Below the pieces are notes generated by a model. That model did not search any database, was not told where the DNA came from, and was given only the letters and a program-made list of their open reading frames with translations. From Nitrospira sp. (lineage in GTDB: Bacteria > Nitrospirota > Nitrospiria > Nitrospirales > Nitrospiraceae), in NCBI GenBank assembly GCA_023248215.1, contig JAHFEW010000029.1, positions 1 through 45,901 on the forward strand: a DNA stretch of 45,901 bases, given 5' to 3'. The position numbers and the translations under genes are program-made. Position 1 is the stretch's first letter, and every line of letters starts with the position of its first letter. Shown one piece after another: positions 17,509-25,502 of this stretch.

Positions 17509-17613
17509 GCAGACAGGATTTCTTCCTTCGCCCGCGGCACATCAGCACCCAACTTTCTGCCTCAACGCATGACGCCTTCGCATTGTTCCAGCGTCTGTGC
17601 CTAAGCTGGGCAG

Positions 17614-18288
17614 CTATTTCACCTTGGAGAAATCGGCATCGAACTGCAGGAGTTGTCCATCCTGCAATGTCACGATCACGGTTGTCTTGGCATTGGGATC
17701 AAACGTGTCGTATCCGAACCGGGCCGTGAAGCGCGACCGATAGGCGGGGCCCTGTCCTTCATTCTTTCTGCCCCGATCGGCCGGACTAATGTCCACCGGA
17801 CGAATGTTCTTTCCCTTTTGCTGGAAGACCATGTCGGCCTTCTCTGCGAAGTACTCATCGTCGCCGCAGAGCTGCACTTCGATTTCCATATTCGGCATGT
17901 CCACGACTTTCTGGATAAATTCCTCGGGCATGCGCACGTCTTTCTTCTGTTTCTTCGATTCCGCCGCTTCTTGCCTGCCGAACGCTTCGAGTCGATACCG
18001 CTTGGTGCGCAAGATAGCACTCGCGCCGCACTGATCCTTTTCCGGATCTGCCCCCACTCGCGTGACCATCGAGGCCTGTTGCAAGACCTTCTTGACGTCT
18101 TCCGGCGAATTGGCCTTTTCCATCGGCGCTCGCCCGGCCTCTAGGGCTTTCTTGGCTTCTTCAGGGGACAACTTGACGTCGATCGCCCACGCCAACCCGC
18201 TGACTCCCCACACGATCGACCCGACCAGCAACCCGACCAGACCGTGGGACCCCTGACGCCGAACTGCAATCCAACTATTAGCGCGCAT
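17614..18288 (-). CDS. Exported hypothetical protein
   Basis: 224 residues with a strong SD (GGGAGG) five bases before the ATG. N-terminal signal peptide: basic start (MRANSWIAVRRQGSHG), hydrophobic core and cleavage after LAWA. The mature part is charged, has two helical stretches rich in Glu and Lys (about 40-70), two cysteines that could pair (in KDQCGAS and VQLCGDD) and ends in a beta-rich segment (TTVIVTLQDGQLLQFDADF). Periplasmic or secreted. No family recognised. It is convergent with the DUF2294 gene and separated from maf by 86 bases. Confidence 0.75.
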   Translation of the reverse strand: MRANSWIAVRRQGSHGLVGLLVGSIVWGVSGLAWAIDVKLSPEEAKKALEAGRAPMEKANSPEDVKKVLQQASMVTRVGADPEKDQCGASAILRTKRYRLEAFGRQEAAESKKQKKDVRMPEEFIQKVVDMPNMEIEVQLCGDDEYFAEKADMVFQQKGKNIRPVDISPADRGRKNEGQGPAYRSRFTARFGYDTFDPNAKTTVIVTLQDGQLLQFDADFSKVK

Positions 18289-18374
18289 GACTACCTCCCT
18301 GACGCGTCACTGAACAATGGGCCGCATTGTAAAGCGATGGGGAAGATCTTTTCAATCTCGCGGCCCACATCCGG

Positions 18375-19007
18375 TTAGGAGCCGAAGCGAGCCCAGTTTG
18401 GGTAGGGCCTGAGGGCATAGAGTCGATCGACATCCACCGGGCAAGGCATTCCACGCCGACGCAACATGTCGGCGACCATCCGCAGGGGAAGCCCCACAGC
18501 GGCGGTGTAATCGCCCTCAATCCGATCGATCAATGTCCCACCGGCCCCTTGAATGGAATAGGCTCCGGCTTTGCCGAGACTCTCTTCGGTCCGCAGATAG
18601 GCGGCCAGGGCAGCCTCCTCAAATGCGTTCATGACAACACGCACCGTCGCGACCTGCACATCGCAGAACCCACGAGCATGACTCACGAGCGCGACCGCGG
18701 TGAAAATGGTATGCGTCTTTCCGGCCATTCGCCTGAGCATGGCTCTAGCATCGGTCAAGTTAAGAGGCTTTCCCAAGACCTCCGAGCCAAGGCTGATCAA
18801 GGTATCACTGCCGAGGATGAGTGCATCAGGATGCTGAGGCACGCAAGACCGGGCCTTGCACACCGCGAACTCGGACACCTGCTGGTCGGCAGGAAGCTGC
18901 GGCATCACCTGCTCGACGAACGGCGGGGCGACGACTTCAAAGGGTAGCCCCAGGAGAGTCAACAATTCATTCCGCCTCGGCGAGGTGGAGGCAAGGATGA
19001 GGCGCAT
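18375..19007 (-). CDS. maf: Maf-family nucleoside triphosphate pyrophosphatase
   Basis: 210-residue house-cleaning pyrophosphatase that hydrolyses non-canonical or UTP/dTTP-type nucleotides. Family motifs: LILASTSPRR at the start, ILGSDTLIS with the catalytic aspartate in the middle, and EGDYTAAVGLPLR toward the end. The open frame extends further upstream, but the start at ATG 19007 begins exactly at the conserved N-terminus and lies four bases after the dus stop, so the genes are co-transcribed. Normal length for the family (about 190-210). Confidence 0.9.
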   Translation of the reverse strand: MRLILASTSPRRNELLTLLGLPFEVVAPPFVEQVMPQLPADQQVSEFAVCKARSCVPQHPDALILGSDTLISLGSEVLGKPLNLTDARAMLRRMAGKTHTIFTAVALVSHARGFCDVQVATVRVVMNAFEEAALAAYLRTEESLGKAGAYSIQGAGGTLIDRIEGDYTAAVGLPLRMVADMLRRRGMPCPVDVDRLYALRPYPNWARFGS

Positions 19008-19011
19008 GGGG

Positions 19012-20196
19012 TTAGGAGCCACAGAGCTGGGAGGGCTGAGGCTCGAAGGAGGTCGTCTCGGCAAGATCGACATGGGCCATCATGAGATGGCTGCAAAACT
19101 CTGCGACCACACGTTCCACATCCCGTGCGTTGCAGACCTCAAACATCTGAGCCCGCATCGCCGCGGCATGCGGGAATCCTTTACAGTACCAGCCAAGATG
19201 TTTGCGAATGGAACGGAACCGTTCCAGCCCGGCAATGGCTTCATACTGTCGCGCATGGTCCAGCATAACCTGCATCCGCTGGTTCACTGAGACCTGCGGC
19301 TCCCAGGCCGTTGCTGCGAGCGCAGACAGGTCAGTCTGCTCACAGAACGCCCGCCGGGCCTGTTCCTTTTGGCGAAAAAACCAAGGAGCACCCAACGTCC
19401 CTCGTCCGACCAAGACACCCTGCACATGACTCTCGGCAGTACGCCGGATCGCATCCACCAACGAGCTGAGATCCCCGTTTCCAAGAATCAGCGTCTCCGT
19501 GCCACGCGCGAGCTTTGCGGCTTCGGCAATGGCCGACCAATCGGCTGCTCCTCGGTACATCTGCTGCAGCGTCCGCCCATGCAACGTAATCGCTGCCGGA
19601 CCGGCCTCCAGCAAATGTTCTACCCAGCGTTCCACAACGACGCAATCAAACCCCAGTCGCGTTTTGATTGAGAGTGGAAGGAGCCGGCGCGGGACAATCG
19701 GCACACCAGCCCGACCGCGGTTCATCGCCTGAATGAACTCGATGCGAGACGGTTTAAATCCCTGCGTGTTAATCGCTTGACCGGTAGCCCAATCGTCCAG
19801 TCCCTGCTTGGCGGCCCGCAAGATGGCATGGGCCAGATCCGGCGTCTTAATCAACGCCGCCCCCGATCCCGAAGCCGCCACGTTCTTCGAGGGGCAGCCC
19901 ATATTGATATCGAGCCCGTCGAACCCGAGTTCGCAGACCACCTGCGCCGCACGATAAAATTGGTCCGGATCTTTGCCGTACAGCTGCGCCACAATCGGCC
20001 GTTCAGCCTCACTGTAGATCAAGGAAGACAGCAGATGTTCCGGGCCACGACAGATCTCACTGACGTTTGTGAACTCCGTAAAGGTGATGTCGGGACGTCC
20101 CTGAGAGGCCACCACGCGCCGGAAGGTGGCATCGGTCACGCCGTCCATCGGGGCCAACCCAAGAATAGGCTGCGGAAGCCTAGACCAAAAACTCAT
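19012..20196 (-). CDS. dus: tRNA-dihydrouridine synthase
   Basis: 394-residue FMN enzyme that reduces uridines in tRNA. Motifs: LGLAPMDGVTD at the start, catalytic Cys101 in INMGCPSKNV, KTRLGFD, ITLHGRTLQQMYRG, LGNGDLSS and VLVGRGTLGAPW. It is longer than typical DusA/B proteins: about 35-40 residues are inserted around positions 130-175, between the ALIKTPDLA helix and the PLSIKTRLGF strand, which in other Dus proteins are much closer. The subfamily is therefore left open. The ATG has GAGGTG seven bases upstream and overlaps the stop of the preceding DUF692 gene (ATGA). Confidence 0.9.
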   Translation of the reverse strand: MSFWSRLPQPILGLAPMDGVTDATFRRVVASQGRPDITFTEFTNVSEICRGPEHLLSSLIYSEAERPIVAQLYGKDPDQFYRAAQVVCELGFDGLDINMGCPSKNVAASGSGAALIKTPDLAHAILRAAKQGLDDWATGQAINTQGFKPSRIEFIQAMNRGRAGVPIVPRRLLPLSIKTRLGFDCVVVERWVEHLLEAGPAAITLHGRTLQQMYRGAADWSAIAEAAKLARGTETLILGNGDLSSLVDAIRRTAESHVQGVLVGRGTLGAPWFFRQKEQARRAFCEQTDLSALAATAWEPQVSVNQRMQVMLDHARQYEAIAGLERFRSIRKHLGWYCKGFPHAAAMRAQMFEVCNARDVERVVAEFCSHLMMAHVDLAETTSFEPQPSQLCGS

Positions 20197-21707
20197 GCAC
20201 GCACCTCGTCCGATCCGATCGGCTCATTCGCCGCGCGATAGGCTGTCCGCAATTCCTCAGCCTCCACCGTCACGGTCGCACAGGCGGATGGACAGCCGCC
20301 CGCCACGAACTCGACAAACCGATCGATCTTCAGCAAGAAGAAGTCATAGTCTTCCTGTTCCCGCCTCGGCCTATCGAACCAGAACGAGAGGAACTGCTCC
20401 AATGGGATATTCGCCGCTGTCAGCAGGCCACAGGTCCTCGGAAACATATCCGTTAACTCACCACCCCAATGCAGCAGCTCATGGGGAAGGTAGGCGTCGC
20501 GATACCGGTTGAGGTCGTCGAGCGATCCGCCCAGCAATGAAAGTTCTGGGGTCATCGGCATACGCTCAGGAGTCGTGACGAGTTCGACATAACCTTGATA
20601 CTGCCGGCGTAATGTCGCCAGGTCATCCGGCGTCAGGGCATGTCTCACATCAGGGTGTTGAACTGTATCCGGCCCATTCCACTGGGCAGAATCGACGCAA
20701 CTGGCCCGCTCCACGCCGTGGACCGTCTTTTCAAACCGGTCAAGAAACCGGCGAAACTCCGTGACGATCTCTGCAACAGGCTTGGTGTCGACTTCCAGCG
20801 CCACGCCTTTCAGCGACCTCAGGCGGGGATGGGCCAACACCTGAATCAACAGCTCGAACAGGACTTCTGGAATGGGAGCCCCATGGCCATCGATCCAGAA
20901 CGGCAACGCAAGACCACCCGCATTGTCCTTGGGAGCATTGTGCGTGGTGAATTCTGCCAGCCCAGCCACATGAATCTCGATCACCCGCTCCATCGGGAAG
21001 GCATCCAAAAACTCGGAGACAAAGGCCTCCAGCGTCTGCCCGCGCCAGGCTCCCGTATAGCGATAGACGGTCCACAAGTGACCGATATCCAATACCAAGC
21101 CACAGGCCACTCGGTCCGTCACCGCTCGGAAAAATGCTGGAATCCCGAGAGAACCGCAGGCGAAATAGGTCAGCGGCGGCATTTCCAGCAATACCAGCGT
21201 GGGACCGCCCTCATGGTGACGCGCCTGCGCGTCGAGCCGTCCCTGCAAGTAGTCAAGGTTCTCGGCCGTCATCCTGGCCGACAATTCCGTATACAACGGC
21301 GGCAAGTAGGTTCCGAATGCATACCCCGCCATCTGCTTGGTCGCACCCTCATGATTCAGCCAGGCACTCCCCAGAGCGGCGATCTGAGCACAGGCTTCCG
21401 CCACACCGTACCGTCCTGAGCAGCTCTGGGGAAAATCCGGCTGCGTAACCCATAGGCCTTCGCCATGGTAGGTCAGCTTGATCTCCGGAAGCCGTTGTCG
21501 CACCCACTGCATGGCGGAGGTCGTCGCCTTGAAGATCTCCAAATACCCTGGTCGTAGTCGCTCCTCGCGGAGGGTGTCGACGAGATGCATCACGTCCGGA
21601 GCATACACATCCACCGACAACCCCAGACCATGCGCGGGAATCTGACTCGCACGTTGTGTGAATTCGCTTTCCATCATGTCGCGTTTGGCATATTTTGAAG
21701 CGAGCAT
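20193..21707 (-). CDS. DUF692/MNIO-superfamily enzyme with C-terminal extension
   Basis: 504 residues. The first about 330 have the TIM-barrel pattern of DUF692, now called multinuclear non-heme iron-dependent oxidative enzymes (MbnB, TglH and relatives that modify cysteines in peptides). Candidate metal ligands appear in order: His81 (YHGEG), His119/Glu120 (LNHEG), Glu175, Asp207/His210 (VLDIGH), His246 (IHVAG), Asp273/His275 (IDGHG) and Glu305/Asp307 (LEVD). The last about 170 residues are not recognised; they include CPSAC near the end. No obvious precursor peptide is adjacent. The gene is the first of a minus-strand unit with dus and maf. The start is uncertain: ATG 21707, or ATGs at 21677 and 21674, none with a good SD. 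Confidence 0.7.
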   Translation of the reverse strand: MLASKYAKRDMMESEFTQRASQIPAHGLGLSVDVYAPDVMHLVDTLREERLRPGYLEIFKATTSAMQWVRQRLPEIKLTYHGEGLWVTQPDFPQSCSGRYGVAEACAQIAALGSAWLNHEGATKQMAGYAFGTYLPPLYTELSARMTAENLDYLQGRLDAQARHHEGGPTLVLLEMPPLTYFACGSLGIPAFFRAVTDRVACGLVLDIGHLWTVYRYTGAWRGQTLEAFVSEFLDAFPMERVIEIHVAGLAEFTTHNAPKDNAGGLALPFWIDGHGAPIPEVLFELLIQVLAHPRLRSLKGVALEVDTKPVAEIVTEFRRFLDRFEKTVHGVERASCVDSAQWNGPDTVQHPDVRHALTPDDLATLRRQYQGYVELVTTPERMPMTPELSLLGGSLDDLNRYRDAYLPHELLHWGGELTDMFPRTCGLLTAANIPLEQFLSFWFDRPRREQEDYDFFLLKIDRFVEFVAGGCPSACATVTVEAEELRTAYRAANEPIGSDEVRA

Positions 21708-21781
21708 AGTGACTATAGTTCTTGTGCAGTTTAAGCGCCTAACCTCTTGGTTGACAAGGGAAGATGGGGAAGCTGATCCAA

Positions 21782-21800
21782 CAGATCGATCTGGTATACT
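21782..21800 (+). promoter_or_regulatory. Palindrome overlapping an extended -10 before the CBS-PilZ gene
   Basis: CAGATCGATCTG (21782-21793) is a perfect 12-base palindrome whose last bases run into TGGTATACT, an extended -10 (TATACT at 21795-21800). A repressor bound there would block the promoter. A consensus TTGACA lies at 21751-21756 but is too far upstream to pair with this -10. Confidence 0.4.
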
Positions 21801-21868
21801 TCCTTTCGACGTGGTGGTCGCCGGGCCGAAACGTCAGCCCCTCTCGCGGCGAGAAACAGGCTTAAGCG

Positions 21869-22645
21869 ATGACAAAGGCCGGCTACATGCTCCGCGACAA
21901 ACCGTCTAACTACTCAACCTCCATGGTGGCTCACATGATGACACCCGGCGTCGTACAAGTTCCCGGGGATGTCTCCGTGAGCGAAGCCGCCTTACTTCTC
22001 GACCGGGAGCGGATCCCCTGCCTGCTGGTGAAAGACAGCGACACCACCTTCGGCATCATGACCTCCGGTGACATCGTCAAAAAAGTCGTCGCCCAGGGAC
22101 TGGAGCCGCACGATGTGGAAGTCCGGACTATTATGTCGAAGCCCGTGCATTCTATCGAATGCGAGCAGATTCTTGACGATGCCACGAGCGTGATGGCCTC
22201 CACCGGAGCCTCCCTCTTAATCGTGACGAAACAAGGCCAGCCGGTGGGTATCCTGACAGCGCGGGACCTGGCGCTGGCCCCGAAGCGATGCGAAACCTGC
22301 CTCCCCGCAACCATACGCGTGACGAATGGTGAGAGCGAAGGGGCGAAGCACACCGCCACAATCCGTCAGCTCAGTCACGTCGGCGCCTTCATCGAAAGTC
22401 GTACCCTGCTCCTCCCCGGCACGACCGTCGTCCTCTCCTTTATCCTTCCGGGAGCAGACTTGAGCTTCTCCGTGCGCGGCACCATCCTCAACAGCAGTTA
22501 TGAACCGGAACTTTCGGAAGACGGTGGAGTGACCGGAGGCAATCCTGGAGTCGATATCCAATTCGCTCCCCTCCCCTCATCCGACGAATCGAAAATTCGC
22601 GCCTGGGTGCTTCAAAATTTGCCGCGACCCTCTGAACTCTCCTAA
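21869..22645 (+). CDS. CBS-pair and PilZ domain signalling protein
   Basis: 258 residues. Two CBS motifs fill about 18-145 (MMTPGVVQVPGDVSVSEAALLL, FGIMTSGDIV, then IMSKPVHSIE and VGILTARDLA), a module that senses adenosine nucleotides. The C-terminal about 100 residues look like a PilZ domain (TATIRQLSHVGAFIES, then a strand-rich part ending GVDIQFAPL). The c-di-GMP-contacting RxxxR motif is not clear and the (D/N)xSxxG motif appears as QLSHVG, so c-di-GMP binding is doubtful. The ATG at 21869 has only a weak SD. Confidence 0.75.
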   Translation: MTKAGYMLRDKPSNYSTSMVAHMMTPGVVQVPGDVSVSEAALLLDRERIPCLLVKDSDTTFGIMTSGDIVKKVVAQGLEPHDVEVRTIMSKPVHSIECEQILDDATSVMASTGASLLIVTKQGQPVGILTARDLALAPKRCETCLPATIRVTNGESEGAKHTATIRQLSHVGAFIESRTLLLPGTTVVLSFILPGADLSFSVRGTILNSSYEPELSEDGGVTGGNPGVDIQFAPLPSSDESKIRAWVLQNLPRPSELS

Positions 22646-22663
22646 GCCTCCTCCGATGAAACT

Positions 22664-22692
22664 TTGCTTCGCCAGACACAGCTTGTTATGAT
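22664..22692 (+). promoter_or_regulatory. Candidate promoter of the LOG-family gene
   Basis: TTGCTT (22664-22669), 17-base spacer, TATGAT (22687-22692) with a TG one base before it (extended -10). Transcription would begin at about 22699, exactly where a hairpin starts (CTCCGACG at 22699-22706 with CGTCGGGAG at 22712-22720, one bulge), so the mRNA may begin with a 5' stem-loop. Confidence 0.45.
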
Positions 22693-22745
22693 TTCTTGCT
22701 CCGACGATATGCGTCGGGAGTACACCGTGCTCTAGGTGACCACTG

Positions 22746-23801
22746 ATGAAAAGCCCTGCCGCCCGCTCAAAACCGGCTCTGACCAAAGACGAGATTCTCA
22801 CGCAACTCACCACACTCCTGGACCGTCAGGACGACGATATCCAGGCGGCGCTCATGAAGGAAATTCTCACCGGTGTGATCCGGTTGTCGGACTCGCAGCT
22901 GGACGTCCTGGATCTGAAGATCGTCAATCGTGCATTGAAAGAACTCCGGCATGCCTTCAGGGTGTTCCAGGGTTATCGGCATCGTCTCAAAATCAGCGTG
23001 TTCGGGTCGGCCCGCACTCCCGCCGACGATCCCAATTACCAGATGGCTTTTCAGTTCGCCCGACGGATGGTGGAAGAAGGCTACATGACCATCACCGGCG
23101 GAGCGGACGGCATCATGCGGGCGTCGCAGGAAGGAGCCGGGCGCGAGCATAGTTTCGGCGTCAATATCATGCTGCCCTTTGAGCAAGGCGCCAATGCCGT
23201 CATCGCCGACGATCCCAAACTCGTGACCTTCAAGTACTTCTTCACGCGGAAGCTCATGTTCCAAAAGGAATCGCACGCCATTGCCCTGTTCCCCGGCGGA
23301 TTCGGCACCCATGACGAAGGGTTTGAGATTCTGACCCTCGTGCAAACCGGGAAGAGCGACCCGAAACCGATCGTGTGCCTCCAAGCTCCGGGATGCGACT
23401 ACTGGAATCACTGGCACTCATTCATCACTGAACAATTGCTGAAACGGCGTTTGATCAATGCCGAGGATCTCGCGCTCTTCACCATCGTCGACAATGTGGA
23501 AGATGCCGTCATCGAAATCCGTTCATTTTACCAGCGGTATCACTCACTCCGATTCGTGGGACGCCAGCTCGCCATCAGACTCAAAACCCCGTTGACCGAG
23601 ACACAAGTCGAGGAAGTTCAGCGGCAATTCAGCGATATGCTGACGGAAGGAACCTTCGAGCAACGCCCCTCCCTCCCCGAGGAGATCGATGAGCCGGGGC
23701 TGAAAGATCTCGCGCGGTTGACCTTCTCGTTCAACCGTCGAAATGCCGGTCGCCTCCGACAACTCATCAACCACCTCAACCGACTTCCTGCGACACCGTA
23801 A
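22746..23801 (+). CDS. LOG-family nucleotide-processing protein
   Basis: 351 residues of the lysine-decarboxylase-like/LOG superfamily. The central Rossmann-like part holds ISVFGSART, ITGGADGIMRASQEGA and the signature PGGFGTHDEGFEILTLVQTGK, which in characterised members forms the phosphoribohydrolase site acting on nucleoside monophosphates (cytokinin activation or nucleotide salvage). About 80 extra residues at each end distinguish it from the short roughly 190-residue LOG proteins. SD AGGTGA lies six bases before the ATG. The substrate in this organism is unknown, and old annotations as lysine decarboxylase are not supported by the motif. Confidence 0.85.
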   Translation: MKSPAARSKPALTKDEILTQLTTLLDRQDDDIQAALMKEILTGVIRLSDSQLDVLDLKIVNRALKELRHAFRVFQGYRHRLKISVFGSARTPADDPNYQMAFQFARRMVEEGYMTITGGADGIMRASQEGAGREHSFGVNIMLPFEQGANAVIADDPKLVTFKYFFTRKLMFQKESHAIALFPGGFGTHDEGFEILTLVQTGKSDPKPIVCLQAPGCDYWNHWHSFITEQLLKRRLINAEDLALFTIVDNVEDAVIEIRSFYQRYHSLRFVGRQLAIRLKTPLTETQVEEVQRQFSDMLTEGTFEQRPSLPEEIDEPGLKDLARLTFSFNRRNAGRLRQLINHLNRLPATP

Positions 23802-23809
23802 CCGTCATC

Positions 23810-23843
23810 CGGGCGATGTCGGAATATCTGCCGCCATCGCCCG
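23810..23843 (+). terminator. Hairpin after the LOG-family gene
   Basis: CGGGCGATG (23810-23818) and CATCGCCCG (23835-23843) are perfect nine-base arms; a further CGG/CCG pair inside them, past one mismatch, closes an eight-base loop. It begins nine bases after the stop codon. There is no T-run, so termination would be of the strong-stem type, or the element may protect the 3' end. Confidence 0.5.
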
Positions 23844-23899
23844 CCTCCCTGAGATAGCCCTTTAGTCTCCATGAACCGACATGCTAAGGTGGGATGCCT

Positions 23900-24757
23900 A
23901 TGAGCGCAGCCTCTATGCGAAGTCGTTCCTCTTCTCCCCCCACACTGATCCTCTATCACGCAGAATGTGCGGATGGCTTCGGTGCCGCCTGGGCCATTTG
24001 GAGGCGCTTCCCAGACGCGCAGTATCGCCCCGTGAAACACGGGGAGGCGCCACCCTCAGGCCTGGCCGGCCAGCATATTGTCATCGTGGATTTCAGTTAC
24101 GCTCGACCAATTCTTGAAGCCATGGCTCAGGGCGCAGCCAGCCTTGTCGTCCTGGATCATCACATCACCGCCGAACAAACACTGGCCGACCTACCCTATG
24201 CGTACTTCGATCAAAAGAAATCAGGAGCTGTCCTCGGGTGGGAATGGGCCCATCATGATGAGCCGGTGCCCTGGTTGTTGCGCTATATTCAGGACAAAGA
24301 TTTATGGCATTGGGCGCTGCCGAATAGCCGGGAAATCAGTGCCGCCCTCGCATCCTACCCATTCGACTTTGCGCTCTGGAACCGCTTCGAGCAGCAGGAA
24401 TTAGAACGGGAAGGCCGCGCCATTCTCCGGTATGAAAACGAACTTGTCACAAAACTCGCTTCGCACGCGACGATGGTGCAGTTCGAAGGCGCCACGGTCC
24501 CGGCCGTTCACAGTGCGCTTCTCACCAGTCAGATCGGCGAACGATTGTCAGCCGGCCACCCGTTCTGTCTCATCTGGCACGATCGCAATGGACGACGATA
24601 CTACAGCATGCGCTCACGCGAGGATGGAACCGACGTGGGTTCGATCGCCGCGTCATTCGGCGGCGGAGGCCATACCCACGCGGCCGGATTTTCGATTCCG
24701 CTGCAAGCCGACGGATCGCTCCCTTCGAATCCCCGGCTCCCTCAACCAGCGCCGTGA
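23900..24757 (+). CDS. DHH/DHHA1 family phosphoesterase
   Basis: 285 residues. The N-terminal DHH domain shows LILYHAECADGFGAAWAIW, IVIVDFSY and VVLDHHIT (the DHH motif); the C-terminal DHHA1 domain ends in SFGGGGHTHAAGF. Such proteins are Mn-dependent phosphodiesterases acting on short oligonucleotides, 3'-phosphoadenosine-5'-phosphate or cyclic dinucleotides; which one cannot be told here. Of the two close ATGs, the one at 23894 directly touches its purine stretch, while the one at 23900 has AAGGTG eight bases upstream and is chosen. The rhomboid gene follows 24 bases later. Confidence 0.85.
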   Translation: MSAASMRSRSSSPPTLILYHAECADGFGAAWAIWRRFPDAQYRPVKHGEAPPSGLAGQHIVIVDFSYARPILEAMAQGAASLVVLDHHITAEQTLADLPYAYFDQKKSGAVLGWEWAHHDEPVPWLLRYIQDKDLWHWALPNSREISAALASYPFDFALWNRFEQQELEREGRAILRYENELVTKLASHATMVQFEGATVPAVHSALLTSQIGERLSAGHPFCLIWHDRNGRRYYSMRSREDGTDVGSIAASFGGGGHTHAAGFSIPLQADGSLPSNPRLPQPAP

Positions 24758-24781
24758 CGGCTCTCGACCATAGGTGGAGCG

Positions 24782-25483
24782 ATGCTGCCCCTTAATGACG
24801 ATAACCCGACCGACAGTACGCCGGTCGTGACCGTCACCTTCATCGTCGCCTGCTCCCTCGTCTTTTTGTATCAAAGCTCCCTTCTCCCGGGCCCAGGGGA
24901 AACCTTCGTCTATCAATACGGAGCGATCCCGGCCGTCGTCTTCGGTCACGCGGCGCTCCCGCCTGAAATCATGGCGATCCCCGCCTTTTCAACCGTGCTG
25001 ACAAGCATGTTCCTGCACGGCAGTTGGATGCATCTCATCGGCAACATGCTGTACCTCTGGGTCTTTGGCAACAACATCGAAGACGTGATGGGCCATGTGA
25101 AGTTTATCGTGTTTTACCTGGCATGCGGCATCGTGGCGGCATTCAGCCATGCCCTCACCGATCCCACATCCACAGTCCCGATGGTCGGTGCCAGCGGCGC
25201 GATCTCGGGAGTTCTGGGTGCCTATCTCCTGTTGTTTCCCCATGCCCGTATCTTGCTGCTGGCTCCCGTAGTGGGCACAACCTATGTGCCGGCCGGCATC
25301 GTGTTGGGATTCTGGTTCGTGATGCAGATCTTGAGCGGCGGAGCGAGCCTAGGATCGCAAGGGGGAGGGGTGGCCTTCTTCGCACACATCGGGGGATTTG
25401 TCGCGGGAATGGTACTGATCGGCTTCTTTAAACGACCGGAGGTGCGGTTCTTTACTCCTGCCCGCACATCGTCATGGCGATAA
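24782..25483 (+). CDS. Rhomboid-family intramembrane serine protease
   Basis: 233-residue membrane protein with about six or seven hydrophobic helices. The catalytic dyad can be read: Ser in GASGAISG and His in FFAHIGGFVAG, with the usual FLHGSWMHLIGNMLYLWVFG in the second region. Length and topology match the short bacterial rhomboids annotated near Nitrospira and delta-proteobacterial genes. SD AGGTGGAG lies about four bases before the ATG. Natural substrate unknown. It is convergent with the hybrid kinase, 19 bases away. Confidence 0.9.
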   Translation: MLPLNDDNPTDSTPVVTVTFIVACSLVFLYQSSLLPGPGETFVYQYGAIPAVVFGHAALPPEIMAIPAFSTVLTSMFLHGSWMHLIGNMLYLWVFGNNIEDVMGHVKFIVFYLACGIVAAFSHALTDPTSTVPMVGASGAISGVLGAYLLLFPHARILLLAPVVGTTYVPAGIVLGFWFVMQILSGGASLGSQGGGVAFFAHIGGFVAGMVLIGFFKRPEVRFFTPARTSSWR

Positions 25484-25502
25484 TAGCTTCTCGTCCAACC
25501 TC

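Noticed and set aside
22746-23801. Lysine decarboxylase
   Set aside because: The PGGFGTHDE motif defines LOG-type nucleotide phosphoribohydrolases; the decarboxylase name is a legacy annotation.
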